Shown piece after piece: positions 1 to 11,637 of a stretch of 64,000 nt of DNA (position 1 is its first letter; each line of letters opens with the position of its first letter). Source of the DNA: Lanius collurio (taxonomy: Eukaryota; Chordata; Aves; Passeriformes; Laniidae); the NCBI GenBank assembly GCA_020086605.1, contig JACBWW010000004.1, positions 32,582,254 to 32,646,253 of the forward strand. The letters are read 5' to 3'. The translations under genes and the position numbers were made by a program. The notes below the pieces were generated by a model, which searched no databases, was not told the DNA's origin, and saw nothing but the letters and a program-made list of their open reading frames with translations.

Positions 1-630
1 TTTAATTCATGTCAGCCCCAAAAATGGTATTGTACTCAAGACTCAGGTAATACCTGTTAAATTCACAACAGCCACAATAAATTATGCTAATTTGAACTAA
101 ATCATCCCTAACTCAGGGTAAGAGTATCCACATGGAGAATTAGTTGTAAAGAATACATTCTGATTATAAAAAGAATGTCAATTTTAGAATAAAATCCCCA
201 TGAAAGAAAGACACACCTGCAAAGCAACTGAAGGCAGAGTGAACCTGTGTAATTGAAATGCTGGTGGTCTAGGAGAAAAAGGAGTTTTAACTAAAGTGTT
301 TAAAGAGCAAATGCCCAAGCTTGTAGCTGGAATACCTGTACTTTGTTGTGCTACGGGTCCTCACTGTGTGTTTCCAACAGAGGCTGTCTTGCTCAGGAGT
401 TAAGTGGTTATAAGTGAAATTAAGGGAAGAAAGGTATCTAGGTTGTGTAAATAGGTCCAATTTTTCTTTCAGGGCAGTCAGTGAACACACTTCCAGGCTA
501 CGGGGATCATCTTAAATATGAGCTGAGTTTGATCCAGCATGAATCTTGTGTGTGTTATTGAGCCAGGTGCAAGGGAAGACTGAGAGGGGAACAACCCGGT
601 AAGATTATGAATTAGTCTTGTCCTCGTGAA
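1..630. other. Upstream flank, no feature recognised
   Basis: AT-rich sequence before the gene. No exon-like frame with splice sites, no repeat family and no RNA gene is recognisable. A distal promoter or enhancer could lie here but nothing in the sequence marks it. Confidence 0.5.
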
Positions 631-637
631 TATAAAT
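631..637 (+). promoter_or_regulatory. TATA-like box, possible LTK core promoter
   Basis: The heptamer TATAAAT lies 285 bp before the start codon, at the edge between AT-rich flank and the GC-richer leader. If used, transcription would begin near 660 and the 5' leader would be about 260 nt and contain the upstream ORF at 714. TATA-like strings are common in AT-rich DNA, so this is weak. Confidence 0.2.
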
Positions 638-699
638 GCCTGAAAATTTATAGATGGATCTGTTCATATCTGAAGCAACTGCCTTTTGGATTTGCTGAT

Positions 700-921
700 T
701 GTGCAGAAGTGGTATGCAAAACGGGAGGAGGAGGAGGCAAGGAAGGGAGGGTGGCTCTAGGACCCATACGAGCCTTCCCGAGCAGGAGGTGGGAATTTTC
801 CTCCAAGGCAGCAGGAGCCCAAGCCCGGTCTCAGAGCTCCAGCGGAGCCCGCAGGAAGAGCCCGGTACATTCCCTCCATAGCCGTGCACCCGGGTGGGAC
901 CAGCCCGCATCCCGCAGAGCC
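700..921 (+). promoter_or_regulatory. GC-richer promoter/leader region of LTK
   Basis: This block is clearly richer in G, C and CpG than the sequence on either side and ends at the start codon. It begins with a G-rich tract (about 723-751, repeated GGA and GGG runs) that could form a quadruplex on the + strand. An upstream ATG at 714 opens a 55-codon ORF ending in a stop at 879-881. The frame of the main start codon is open back to about 700 but contains no ATG before 922, so 922 is the first in-frame start. The start codon has G at -3, a good initiation context. Confidence 0.45.
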
Positions 922-964
922 ATGAACCGGCTACCACAGCTGGTGCTGTGGGTCACCGCAGTGG
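922..964 (+). CDS. LTK: LTK coding exon 1: signal peptide
   Basis: Encodes residues 1-14 and the first base of codon 15, MNRLPQLVLWVTAV, a classic hydrophobic signal sequence with a basic residue at position 3. It ends at a strong donor (G|GTAAGG) in phase 1. The string resembles the amino end of mammalian LTK (a QLLVW-type core then small residues), which is the best single clue for LTK over ALK, whose first exon is large. Exon 2 restores codon 15 as alanine and continues AVPCSG, giving a plausible cleavage zone around residues 16-20. Confidence 0.8.
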
Positions 965-3900
965 GTAAGGAACTTATTTTTCTTCCCCCTAATCTCCTTA
1001 TTTTACAAAGTCCCTCTTCTACCCAGAGATTCAGGCTTATTTCATTGCCCCTTCCCTTTTACCTCTAAAACCATAAAAGCATTCTTTTCAGAACAGTAGG
1101 GGAGATGGGGAGTGAAAGTACATGCATGAAACATATAAAGTGGGTGACACGAGGGAAGATGAATCTTGATGGTTATTGATTGTAAGTAAATTTTGTTCAC
1201 TGACATGAATAGGTGATCTATAGTTTTAGAAAAGCCTGTCGAGGCTCTGAGGCTGAATGCTGGCAGTAATTGTACAAGGGTTCAGCATGAAACTAACAGC
1301 TGTACCCTAGAACCGTTTTGCTTCTCTGGCTATTGGATTGTTTTCTTTGGGGCTGTGTTGGAGAGGTGGGTGAAAGTAATGCTCCAGGAGTAGAGAAGGT
1401 TGCTTACAGGAAAGGATGTAGTTTGGAGAGGATGCTTTGTCTAAGCAGAGAGATGAGAGGCAGAGATAAAGAGACAAGAAAATATTTGGACTATGAAAGA
1501 TGGATTTATGAGCTCCCACCTAGAAAGTGGTTCTCAGGCTAAGTTTTGAAAGGAATCTTTGTGCTGCTCTGTTTTTCACTGTCAGCTTTGTTTCTGAAGT
1601 ACAGCAAAAAAAATGAAGCGACGGTAGGAGAGGTGTTAGGAGGGAAGCTGCATGAATAGGAAGAAGTTGGGAGATCGAAGCATGCATGCAACCAAAGATG
1701 GGAGAAGAAGGTAGGAGAGGGACACATTTACTATATGTGCACGGTGCCGAGCAAATTTGTTATGTGTATTAGGAAAGAAAAGCCTCTATCAGGACACGCT
1801 GAACTTCTCAGAGACCTGCAGTTACAGTAGCACCGCCAGTGTAGATACAGTGACTACAACTCGACCCTTAGACAAGGATCAGGAGACACTTTGTATTTCT
1901 CAGTGTAACAGATCATGTAACTTCCATGCAGGAAAAGAGGAAAGGCAAACAGGTTGCTGGCCGCCAGAGCTAGCTCTTGCTAGCGCAGTGCATTTCTCTC
2001 TCTGACTAAATGATGAACTTGTATATATTTACTTTTCTTTTATATGAAGACACACTGGGACATTAGTTTCTAAGCAGGTTTCATGATTTAGTTCTATTTA
2101 CAGTTGTATGCCAAGGCATAGCACAGGGTTTTTGATTTCAGGCTTTTTCTGGCCTTTTATTTTAATTGGGAGGAAGGAGATTGTTTTACTGTTGAAGAGT
2201 CCCAGGACAAATGTGCCTCATGGTAGCAGAGCTGTATGTCCCTAAAGCCTCAACTTTTATGGCATGTGGTCTCATCAAGAGCTGCTAAGTATCTTTCCAG
2301 TGTTTTTGGTGGAGTGGCTTTCAACATGAAAGTAAGGTTAATGTAAGGAATGATAATTATATTTGCTGCATATCCAAGTCTATGATATGAAACATGTCTG
2401 TCTTAGGAAAGAGATAAATAAAATAGTGCGTTACAGAGAGAGTAAGTAAAGAGCTAAATGAAAATAAATGTACATTTTACAATCTCTGTCCAGCCTTCTG
2501 CCAAAAATGATCTCAATCACAGAGGGTGAGACTTCAATGCATGAGCATTTAACTGTGTAGCTACTGTCACAATCTTCACATGGGGGTACCTTGCCTCACT
2601 ATGAGGGCTGTTATGGTCAGCTCTTAGACTCTATAGCCAATTATTTTAAAAACCACTTGTATTTCCACTGCAAATTTTTTACTGGAGCATATTATTGGAG
2701 TGGATTTACATTTCACTCTTTATTTGGAAAGCCCAAGATCCAAGTGATGAGGGAATTTGCAGGTCTTCTTTTCTCTCTTTTATTTTCCTGGCTAGCATAT
2801 GAATTTCTAATGAGCTCTGTCATAAGAGGATGATTTCAGAGTTCCCATCCACTGACAATTTTTGGCACATCGAAACTCCGGAGGACGTTGTAACTCTTCT
2901 TGGTGCACAAATTAAGACACTATGAGAAAATTCAGGAAGCTGTAGAGAATGAAAGTAGGAAAAAACCCTCAGAAAAAGAACCACCAAACCAAAGGTAACA
3001 AAACCAGGAAAGGACTCAGTGCACAGGTGTATGCATTGTTCAGTTGGAAAGCAACTTCACAGTCATTTGGAGGCTGAGGTTGCACACTAACTTCAGGTTT
3101 CAGGAGATGGTTAGGAATAAGGTGAAAAAAGCTGCCAAATGAGTGTCTTGAAGAATTACCTTTTTATTTTAAGCACCAGCACTACTTTGAGCCTTCATAT
3201 TGGATTCTTTTCTTTTGATTACTTAAGCTTGGTGAGGGCTGGGTAGGTGAGTTCTTTTCTGTGAGAAACCAGGCTGTGCTTGGCCACATGTCATACTCTT
3301 GCCTTTGATTGTGCAGAGCCAACTATCTGCAAAGTTACAGCAGAACATACATCCTGAGCAAACCTCAAACATCCTTCTCAATGAGTGGTCATGTTGATGT
3401 CATTGCTCAGAGTTTAGCTGTTGAGTATAACCACAATCTGTGAGATAATATTAGCAGAGGCGTTTTGTCAAGATTTTATTACAGAACCTTCCAGCACTTG
3501 TAGTGCAGCTGTCACAGAAGAGAGTAACTTATGTTTAATTTCAGCCCAGTGAATAGTTATGGTTTTGGGTTTTGTTGAACCCTTTCTAAGGCAGAGAAGC
3601 ATAGGAAATTTGATGGCAGGTTTAGGAGTAAGACAGCCAGCTTTTTGTTTGTGGAATGGTGTATCAGCATGGCAATGAAGAACACCCCATTCCTGGATGC
3701 TTGCATTTGTCTAACAGTTTTCAGAAGCTCCAAACCTTTTGTTTCTCTCCCTGGGTTTATCTGCCTCTCAGGACTGAGCTGACCTGGTTTGTAGAAGGAG
3801 TATAAACTGGCTTAAGTTTATGAGCATGAGGATATGGAAGTACCTTATTTTGTTGTAAGCCAACTTAAAATAAACCAGTGCATCTATTCCACTTAGACAA

Positions 3901-6520
3901 ATGTTTAATGCTTTGTGTATTCCTTTGTTGGAGGAGAGCACATCAAGCATGGAAGGGATGGGACCCCATATTCTCTTTTGTCTCTTCCTTGAAGAACTTC
4001 TCTCTGATTTTCTTCTTCTTGTGCCTATCTCTGCTCAGTTAAAGTAGCACACAAGAACAGTAGTGGTTTCACTTAAATGATTCCAACCAGAACAGCAACA
4101 AATGATCCTTGAAATTTGTCTTAGGAGTTGTATCCACAGTGCTATACTGTGCAAATGACAGCACGTCTCCGTATATTGTGCCCAGTCTCAATATCCAGTT
4201 GAAGGCACTATGGCTGTCACTGAAAATCAAATATTGGATGGATTCCTTGAAATGAAAACAAGGTAGTTCTTTTTAAGTCATAGGCATTACAAAGTTGAGG
4301 ACTCTTTGAAATACAGTGGAAAAAGATATGGTGATTCTATGGGAACCCCTCAGTAAAGGGAGCACATGCAGACCAACACCAGGGATTTCTAAACGGCATA
4401 AGGAGGGAGGACTAAGTTGGAGGAGGTAGAAATTGGGTAGTGAGCCATGTGTACTGTTACTTTAGAGCTGATGTCCATGTCTTATGAGCAGTCATAGAAG
4501 AAATCCAGCTTTCTATCCATGTCACATAGCTGCACAGTTTCTAATTAGTCCATAAGATCAAAGTTAGAGAAAAGGATGCCTCACTCCAGTGATGTTTCAA
4601 AAGCATTCCTCTCCTATTCCCTGGAGTACTAAACGGATACACACTCTTCAACCTACTTGTATATGTGAAGTAGTGCATGCTGGCTATGCTGGTGTGTAGA
4701 AGTGCATCTGTGAGGTCTGTGACAAGAGGGGAGAGAATTTTCATCTTGGATTAAATTTAGTGAAAACTGGTGATGTGTGACAGTAAGATGCTTCATAAAG
4801 TGGTCTATGTTTGGAGTTGTTACATTTGATCATTTGTTTTGTGTATGCACCAGTTAGTTCATACGGAGACATTAAAATATATCTACATGTTTTGATTTTT
4901 TTTTATTATTTCAAACTTTTGTGCAGAAAAGCCTTGCATTCAGAAATCTGAAATATTTATTTAAAAAGCATAAAAAATAATTAGCTATTAAATGTTGAGT
5001 ATTGACATGAACTGTTCTAGTCCAGGACTGCGTGAAATGTTGTTCTATGCAATTTTATAAAACTTCTTCTCTGGAAGATTTTTAAGTTGACCAGTGACAG
5101 GTTTTTGTTTGGTTTGGTTTTTTAAAATTGCTTTGGGCTTGCCAGTAATTTGGAAAGTCCTGAATTAAAACTGTCCGGTTATTTTATAATAGCACATTCC
5201 AATATGTACTTAGATTTGTGTGTGCAGGTGGTTGTCCTTAGGCTTGTTACTCTACATGCAGACAGTGACTGTACTGTTTGTAGCTTGGTATTGGGTCAAA
5301 TTCCTCAGAAATAAAAGAAACAAAAATAACTTTTTGCAAACCTTTAGTAAAAGCAGAAGCACAAAGCAGCTGCTGAAAGGAGAGGCAGGCAAGCTCTTTC
5401 CAGAAATATATGGAGAGGAAGGAACCCACAGGGCTCATAGTTAACATAAATTGATGTATGTCTATGGGAATACAGTTACAGCCACGCAACATCTTGCCTT
5501 CTGTATCTGGAGACTTTTATCTGAGACTCTTACAAGTAAGCATGATTCCTGTATTGAATCCTTAAATCAGAGGAGGAAAATAATGACATTAATTATGTTA
5601 ATTAATTGGATCAGGCATATAGTCTTTTCCTGCCTCTCAGCATCAGTCCTTCCTCTTACAATTCCTCTTCCTCCCATTCCATTATAATTGCTCCTCTGCT
5701 TCTCTCCTTTACTGGCATGTAACAAACCCAGGGCTTTGATGTGGCCCACTAACAACAGGTACAGAGATGAAACCCAGGGCAGGAGAGTAGGCTGGCTTGG
5801 AAAAGGGGTGAATTTTATGAGAGGTGACTTGTAGCTTACAGATGTGCTCTGAGTGCGTAGGGAGAACAGCTCCCTTCTGAGAGTGGTAACAGACCACGGG
5901 GGTGTGTTATGTGTTGCAGGAGGAGCATGAAGAGCCTTTATTTCAGACTGTGGCTCGTTCAGCACCACTAGGTTACAGAGGGTCTGTGCCTGGGGAAGGT
6001 CAGCTTCCTGCCTTCTTGTGCTGGATGCGAAAGAGGGAAATCAAGGTGTAGAACCAATACAATTAAGCAAATGTGGTGTCAGGACCTCTCTGGGCCTCTG
6101 CAGTGCTTAAAGGATTATAGCTTCCAGGCAAGCAGCAGGGTGTCACTGAAGCATTTTGCTCTCCTCAAGGTGGTGTACCTCCATGTTGTGCCTTCTCCCA
6201 ATTGTACCGTACCAGCACAACTGGACCCGTGAGGAGAAATGGAAACAGAGGGAAATGACATAAGAGGGAACAGAGGTGACATTCCAGTCTTCCTCACCTA
6301 GAAAACTCAGCTCTGCCATATATACTGAGTAAAAGATCTCAGAATATCAGTGAGTTGTTCACCCACAGGCCAAATGTTACCTTTTTAGGAGATTTCAGGT
6401 TGATTTTCCGTATGTGCACCCTAACACAAAGCTGGCTGTGAAAACATGAAACTTTACACAATTCTCCACTTGTTGGTGAAACACTAAGTAAGATTTCCAG
6501 CTGGCTTTATATTTATTTTG
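965..6520. other. Intron 1 segment, no feature recognised
   Basis: Unique-looking AT-rich intronic sequence. Short T-runs occur near 4888 and 5100. No repeat family, RNA gene or credible exon was recognised. Confidence 0.5.
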
Positions 6521-6525
6521 GGTAT

Positions 6526-6580
6526 TTGGACTACATGATTGTTGTAGGTCCCTTCCAAGTGAACCATTCCATTCCCTGTG
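6526..6580 (+). mobile_element. CR1 LINE 3' tail fragment, sense
   Basis: A short match to the CR1 3' end as remembered: a TTGGACTA-like start, then GTAGGTCCCTTCCAA, then degenerate copies of the short terminal repeat (ATTCC). Only about 55 bp are recognisable, as expected for a heavily 5'-truncated copy. The sense strand of the element is the + strand. Confidence 0.5.
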
Positions 6581-9187
6581 AAGGTATAAACCTCCCTGAC
6601 ATTGGCACAGATTGAGTTTAAAAACCTATTGTACAGCAGCCTTATCAGAGTTAGTCAAGAATGAGAGTGAAATATAGAATTATAATATAGTATTAAAAGC
6701 TGAAGTCTTTTCAAAAAGCACAGATTTATCCTTGCAACTCAAATGAACTTTTGCCCTGTCTAATGGGAGAACCGTGTCTTTTAATAAGACATCACAGATT
6801 TTCAGCTAATTGGTATCTGAAATCCCATAAGCTTTGGCTTATCAGCCAAGAATGATGCATTTATTCATGTATATCAATTGCTCAGTTAGGTTTTTTTTCT
6901 CCAGTTTGTAGCACAGCATGCATTTGAGGGCACAAACTGCTGAACTTTCTGGAGTTAGAGCATCCACTCTTCTCGTCTGTGTTTATGGTGATACATATTT
7001 ACATATTAAAAATACAAGAGTGATAAAGTAACTGAGAGTGACAGTAGTAAGTGACATGGAAGGATGTTATAGTGTTCTGTTGCACAGAATTAAGTATAGG
7101 AGGTGAGAAGTATGTATTCCTACATTGTTCTAGTGAAGAGTTTTTGTACAATACAGGAGCCAATAGAAACCCAAACTGAAAGCTTTTTCCTGCCTTGATG
7201 CAGAACTGAGGGTCACGTTGGAACTTCAATGAGAACTGAACCAGACAGGTTACTGGTTCAGTCACAGTTGGCTGGAATCACAATTTTCACATTGGAGGGG
7301 CTGTTGGAAGCACTTGCTTCCATGCAGTCATGCAGGGCTGGTTTGAGTGGCTCTGCAGCCTTTTTCTGTATGCTGAGGGTGAACTCTGCTCGTGCACTTC
7401 CCCTTGTAGCTCTGCCTTACAATATCTGCTCTGCTTTCCTGGCCTTAGGGAGTCAGGAGGAAACTGTGGGGATACACACAGAGGAAAGGAGGCAGCCGAG
7501 ACTGGGCGGCAGAGCAGGATGGAGGAATTCTTTTCCAATGGAGACAAGGAGCCCAGCCAGTGTGGTTTTGGATTACCAAAAGAGGGGTTAGCATCTGTCA
7601 GCCTGAACTTGAGCAACCTCAGGCAAAGCTGAATTCACTCTGGAACAGAACTGAACAATGGCTTTGCTTCACTGGATAATTAATTTGGTGGTTTTGCAGA
7701 CCCATGTGCCTTGACTAATATTTTAGACAATGTAAGGAGCATAGATGATTATGCTTATACATATTAGATGTCTTGATTTTTAAAAATGCTCTGTTTCTGT
7801 TGTTATATTTAACTGCAGTTTTAATTTTCCAAGTATTTGCTCTTTATATTTTTTTCCTACTTAGCTCTGAGTGATTAAAGACCTATTTATTACTTTGACT
7901 TCAGCAAATGGAATCACATAAAAGCATGACTGCTTAAAATTTCCATGGTCTCTAACATGTTTTTAGAGTTTTCTCTGTGGTATTTTGGTGTGTACTGTGC
8001 TGGAGTTCAAATCTCTTTACATGAGTAACACTTTAAAAGTATGTAGTTCACAACAGGAGCATTTTCTGTGTTTATAGTCACTGCAGGAACCCAAATAGTA
8101 TTCAAAACCTCTGAAGGAAGTTTTCTTTAACCCCATGCAGGCAAACAGTTCAGCCTAGAGTTCAGACTGGACTTTATGAATCTTATAAGCCCTGATAGCA
8201 TAGTCATTGCTATCACTAATTTTTTTTTCAACTTTCCTGAAGTTCCTCATGGCTCCTGGCCCTTCAAGATCTATGAGGTTCTTAGAAGAGTCTAAACTTT
8301 CCCAGAGTTTGACATTGTGTTTGTCATTCTGTTGGAGTCCTAGAGACAAAAGTCAGTAAAATTTGCAAAAAATAAACTTGTAAATTAATCATAACCAAAA
8401 CAACCAGAATAAACCAAGCTGGATTTTATTTAGCTGTGTTAAAAGGGCTTGTGTTCTAGCTATTCAGATGGATAGAAAACTGGGAGATGTATACAGATTT
8501 AGCTCTTTTCACCTCATCTAGGGCTGTGCTAGACTGGTCTGATGAGACACAAGCATTTAGCTTATCTTCCAAAAGCTATTTTCATTTTTTATTTGCTCAA
8601 TTTTGGACAGGGCATAAGTTTTTTTATTTCTTACCTTCATATTTTGATTCCCATACATTTTTTTCCTCTCTTGTATGCCTTCCTGTATATATATGTGCGT
8701 GTGTGTGAAAATTAATGAAAGCAAAAATATGGTGGGTTTTTTTAAATGGAATTCTTAAAATTTATTTTAGAAACTGAAAATATGTGGAAAGCCCCTTTGC
8801 TCTAAATGTGTTGTCTTCCCACAGTAGATGCAGTTATCCAATACTGTATACTACTCGGGGGCTGCTTGTGAATTTGTGTGATAGTATTTTAATTACTTAT
8901 TTTATGTAGTGATTACAGTTTTTCAGGAATCTGTGCAACATGTGCATGTACAGGTTATCAGCTTTGGTAAACCTAGCCAATAGTTATTTTTCAATTAAGT
9001 TTCAGAAGAAATTACAATCACTTTTTTCTAAAGTATATGTAGAGTAAGCTGGAGAAGTTATTTCATTACTAGTAGGAATTGCTTTGTGGCTGCAAGAAGA
9101 AGAATTGTTGAGAAGTAACAGCCCAATTAATACTGTTATTGATATTCTTCCACTAAGAAAGGTGAGGGGTAACTTATATCAAATTGT
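6581..9187. other. Intron 1 segment, no feature recognised
   Basis: AT-rich intronic sequence with a short TA/TG microsatellite near 8686-8706. Overlapping short frames around 7229-7632 on both strands show no recognisable domain and no splice-site support. Confidence 0.45.
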
Positions 9188-9776
9188 TGTGGTTTAATCC
9201 CAGCCAGCAACAAAGCCCTATGCAGCCATTCAGTCATTCCCCCACCAGTTGGAGAGGAGGGAGAATCAGGAGGGCAAGAGTCAGAAAACTCATTGGCTGA
9301 GACAAAGACAGTTTGATAGGGAAAACAAAAGCCCTTTGCACACAAGGAAAACAAGACAAAGAATTCATGCCCTGCTTCCCATAGGCAAAGAGGTGCTCAC
9401 CCATCTCCAGGAGAGCGGGGCCTTATCAGATGTAATGGTGACTTGGGAAGACAAACACCATCACTCCAAATATCCCCCTCTTCCTTCCTCTTCCCCGCAT
9501 TTTGTATGGTGAATGTGATGCCACATGGTCTGGAATATCCCTTTGGTCAGCTGGGGTCACCTGTCCTGGCTGTGTCTCCTCCCATGCCCCTCCAATCCCC
9601 TCACTGCTGCAGCAGCATGGAAAGCAGGAAAGGCCTCAGCTCTGTGTAAGCCCTGCTCAGCAATAATAAAAACATCACTATATTATCATCACTGTGTTCA
9701 GCACCAATCCAAAACATAGCCCCATACCAGCTGCTGTGAAGAAAATTAACTCTACCCCAGCCAAAAGCAGCCCACA
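9188..9776 (+). mobile_element. Solo LTR of an avian ERVL-type endogenous retrovirus
   Basis: About 589 bp beginning TGTGGTTTAATCCCAGCC and ending CCCACA, the TG...CA form of an LTR. The sequence closely resembles a high-copy avian ERVL-class LTR (landmarks: ACAGTTTGATAGGG near 9309, GGAATATCCCTTTGGTCAG near 9531, CTCAGCAATAATAAA near 9656). The AATAAA near 9665 fits a polyadenylation signal late in the LTR and sets the + orientation. No internal gag or pol is attached, so it is a solo LTR left by recombination. The 5-bp flanks I compared do not match, so the target duplication is eroded or the exact ends are off by a few bases. Confidence 0.75.
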
Positions 9777-11579
9777 AGTAAATGCAGAATTTCAGAGATA
9801 GAAGTGCTGATTCTTCTACTGGTTTCTTTGGGGTCTTGAACATGGAGGTCAGTCAACATTTGGGTGATGGTTTATCTTCTCTCTCCAGCTTGTATGCTGA
9901 TCTCAACCTCTCTAGGCAACCCCCAAGCAGTAGCATGGTCTCATCTCAGCTGTGTCAGTTGTACTGCAGGGATCCTTTGAAATTATCTAGGTTAAAAGCT
10001 TTCTTGTTTTGTACATAATTTTAATGTTTCGGTTATGATGTGACCCTTTACAGCTTGTGTTAGGTACAACTGAGGGTATGGTGATTGCTGCACAAGGACA
10101 AGAAGGGGATCAGTATCAGAGTGGGGCCAAAAGGAAGGCATACTGGGGTAGAAGAAATTGTTCTGGGAAACTCTTAGTCTGCTGGGGTTTGTTTTCTGAA
10201 TCTCTCCCAACAGTCATGGAAATAAGCATCTTGTGAAACTAGCCTGTAGTTGTATTGTAGACATCTGAATTCAGACTATGTTGAATACACCCTGATCTAA
10301 CTCAGGGATGCCTGCTTTCCAGTCTCTGCAAGGGAGCAAGTGCTCAATGCCAGCCTCGTCATCTTGGTGTCAGTGAGCTGGCAGCTGCCTTATGAATTCT
10401 TTCCACAGTGAAAACACCTACAATCCTGTTTTACTAACTAGAAAAATACTTGGTTTAGCTATCATTGAGTTCTGGTTTTGAAAGTTTCTTATTTTTGGAA
10501 CATGTTAGTTTCTTTGCATCCAGTTAACAAAACTTCTAACAGTTTTAGAGGACAAATTTGGGCTGACAGTCTGAATCCTACCATGATGCTAGGGCATTGA
10601 GGAATAAGAGATACACCATGATGTTGTGTGCTGTTCAAGTTTCCCCCAGCCCTTCAGATAAAATAGTAGTTTTTCAACTTTGACCCATACCATGCACAGA
10701 GTGTTGTTAAGAGGAGGTGCTCTTAAACATTTAGGGATAGGACTGAAACTGTTCTGAAGGTGGAGAGTGAGGGTTTGTATTTATCATCTTAAAGGAAGAC
10801 AGTAAAAAAGTTTTGAGCCCAGGCTTAAATTTTATGCGCAAAATGTTTCATACTCTCTAGCATACACAGAAGTGCTCCCATGAGCTTTCAAAGAAACATC
10901 AGCTACATATGGGAGTATTCTTCAGCATGTCCTTTTGTTCTTTGTAACACACATACACAAAGGGGCAAGAAATAAAGCTGGTCAAAGTATCTTTGCAGAA
11001 TCTTCCTGAGAATGGCAAAGGGAAAAAGCACTGTTCTTCTTTTGTTGTGTTCTCCAAGCTGAGGTTTCACTGATAGGGTTAAAAATCCTCAAATTAAACA
11101 TATTTATGAGCCATCTGGTTTCTGAGTCTTTCCAGTTTGTGTTTACTATCCTGGGTAACTATTAAGTCATTTTTGTTGCTGTAATTTTCGTGTCATTACA
11201 TGGCTCCAGAAACTGCATGTTTAAGAAAAACACTGTAGAGAACTGAATTCAGAGTAGAATTATAAGCACTGGCAGCACTGGAGACATTTGTCATTCTTTC
11301 AATCAACCTAACATACTACTAAAAGTAAAAGTATAAAACAAATAATTTTTTCTTTTAGAGTGCAGTTAAGTTAGGTAATGCAACCTAACTCTTTTTGCGT
11401 ACCTTTCTTATAATATGGCAAGGGGAGTCAGATTTCCTAGGGCTGGTTTTCAGCCACAAGTTTTCCCTATGATTTGGGGAAGACTCCTTAGCCTTGGTGC
11501 CTTAATTCTTGTCCTATTTTACCTATTTTATCTCCCTTATTCAGATGTGATAAGATATAAAACAATATATGTCCTAGTT
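9777..11579. other. Intron 1 segment, no feature recognised
   Basis: Intronic sequence between the ERVL-type LTR and the 29-bp duplication. No gene, RNA or repeat family recognised. Confidence 0.45.
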
Positions 11580-11637
11580 CCTTCAAATAGATCCAGTGCA
11601 CAGAATTACCTTCAAATAGATCCAGTGCACAGAATTA
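11580..11637. repeat. Direct tandem duplication, 2 x 29 bp
   Basis: The 29-bp unit beginning CCTTCAAATAGATCCAGTG occurs twice head to tail (11580-11608 and 11609-11637) with no differences seen. Identity between the copies suggests a recent replication-slippage event. Confidence 0.9.

Noticed and set aside
605..937. 110-codon frame on the - strand across the LTK leader
   Set aside because: Shadow of the GC-rich leader and exon 1; no domain and no independent support. A divergent transcript is possible but not shown.
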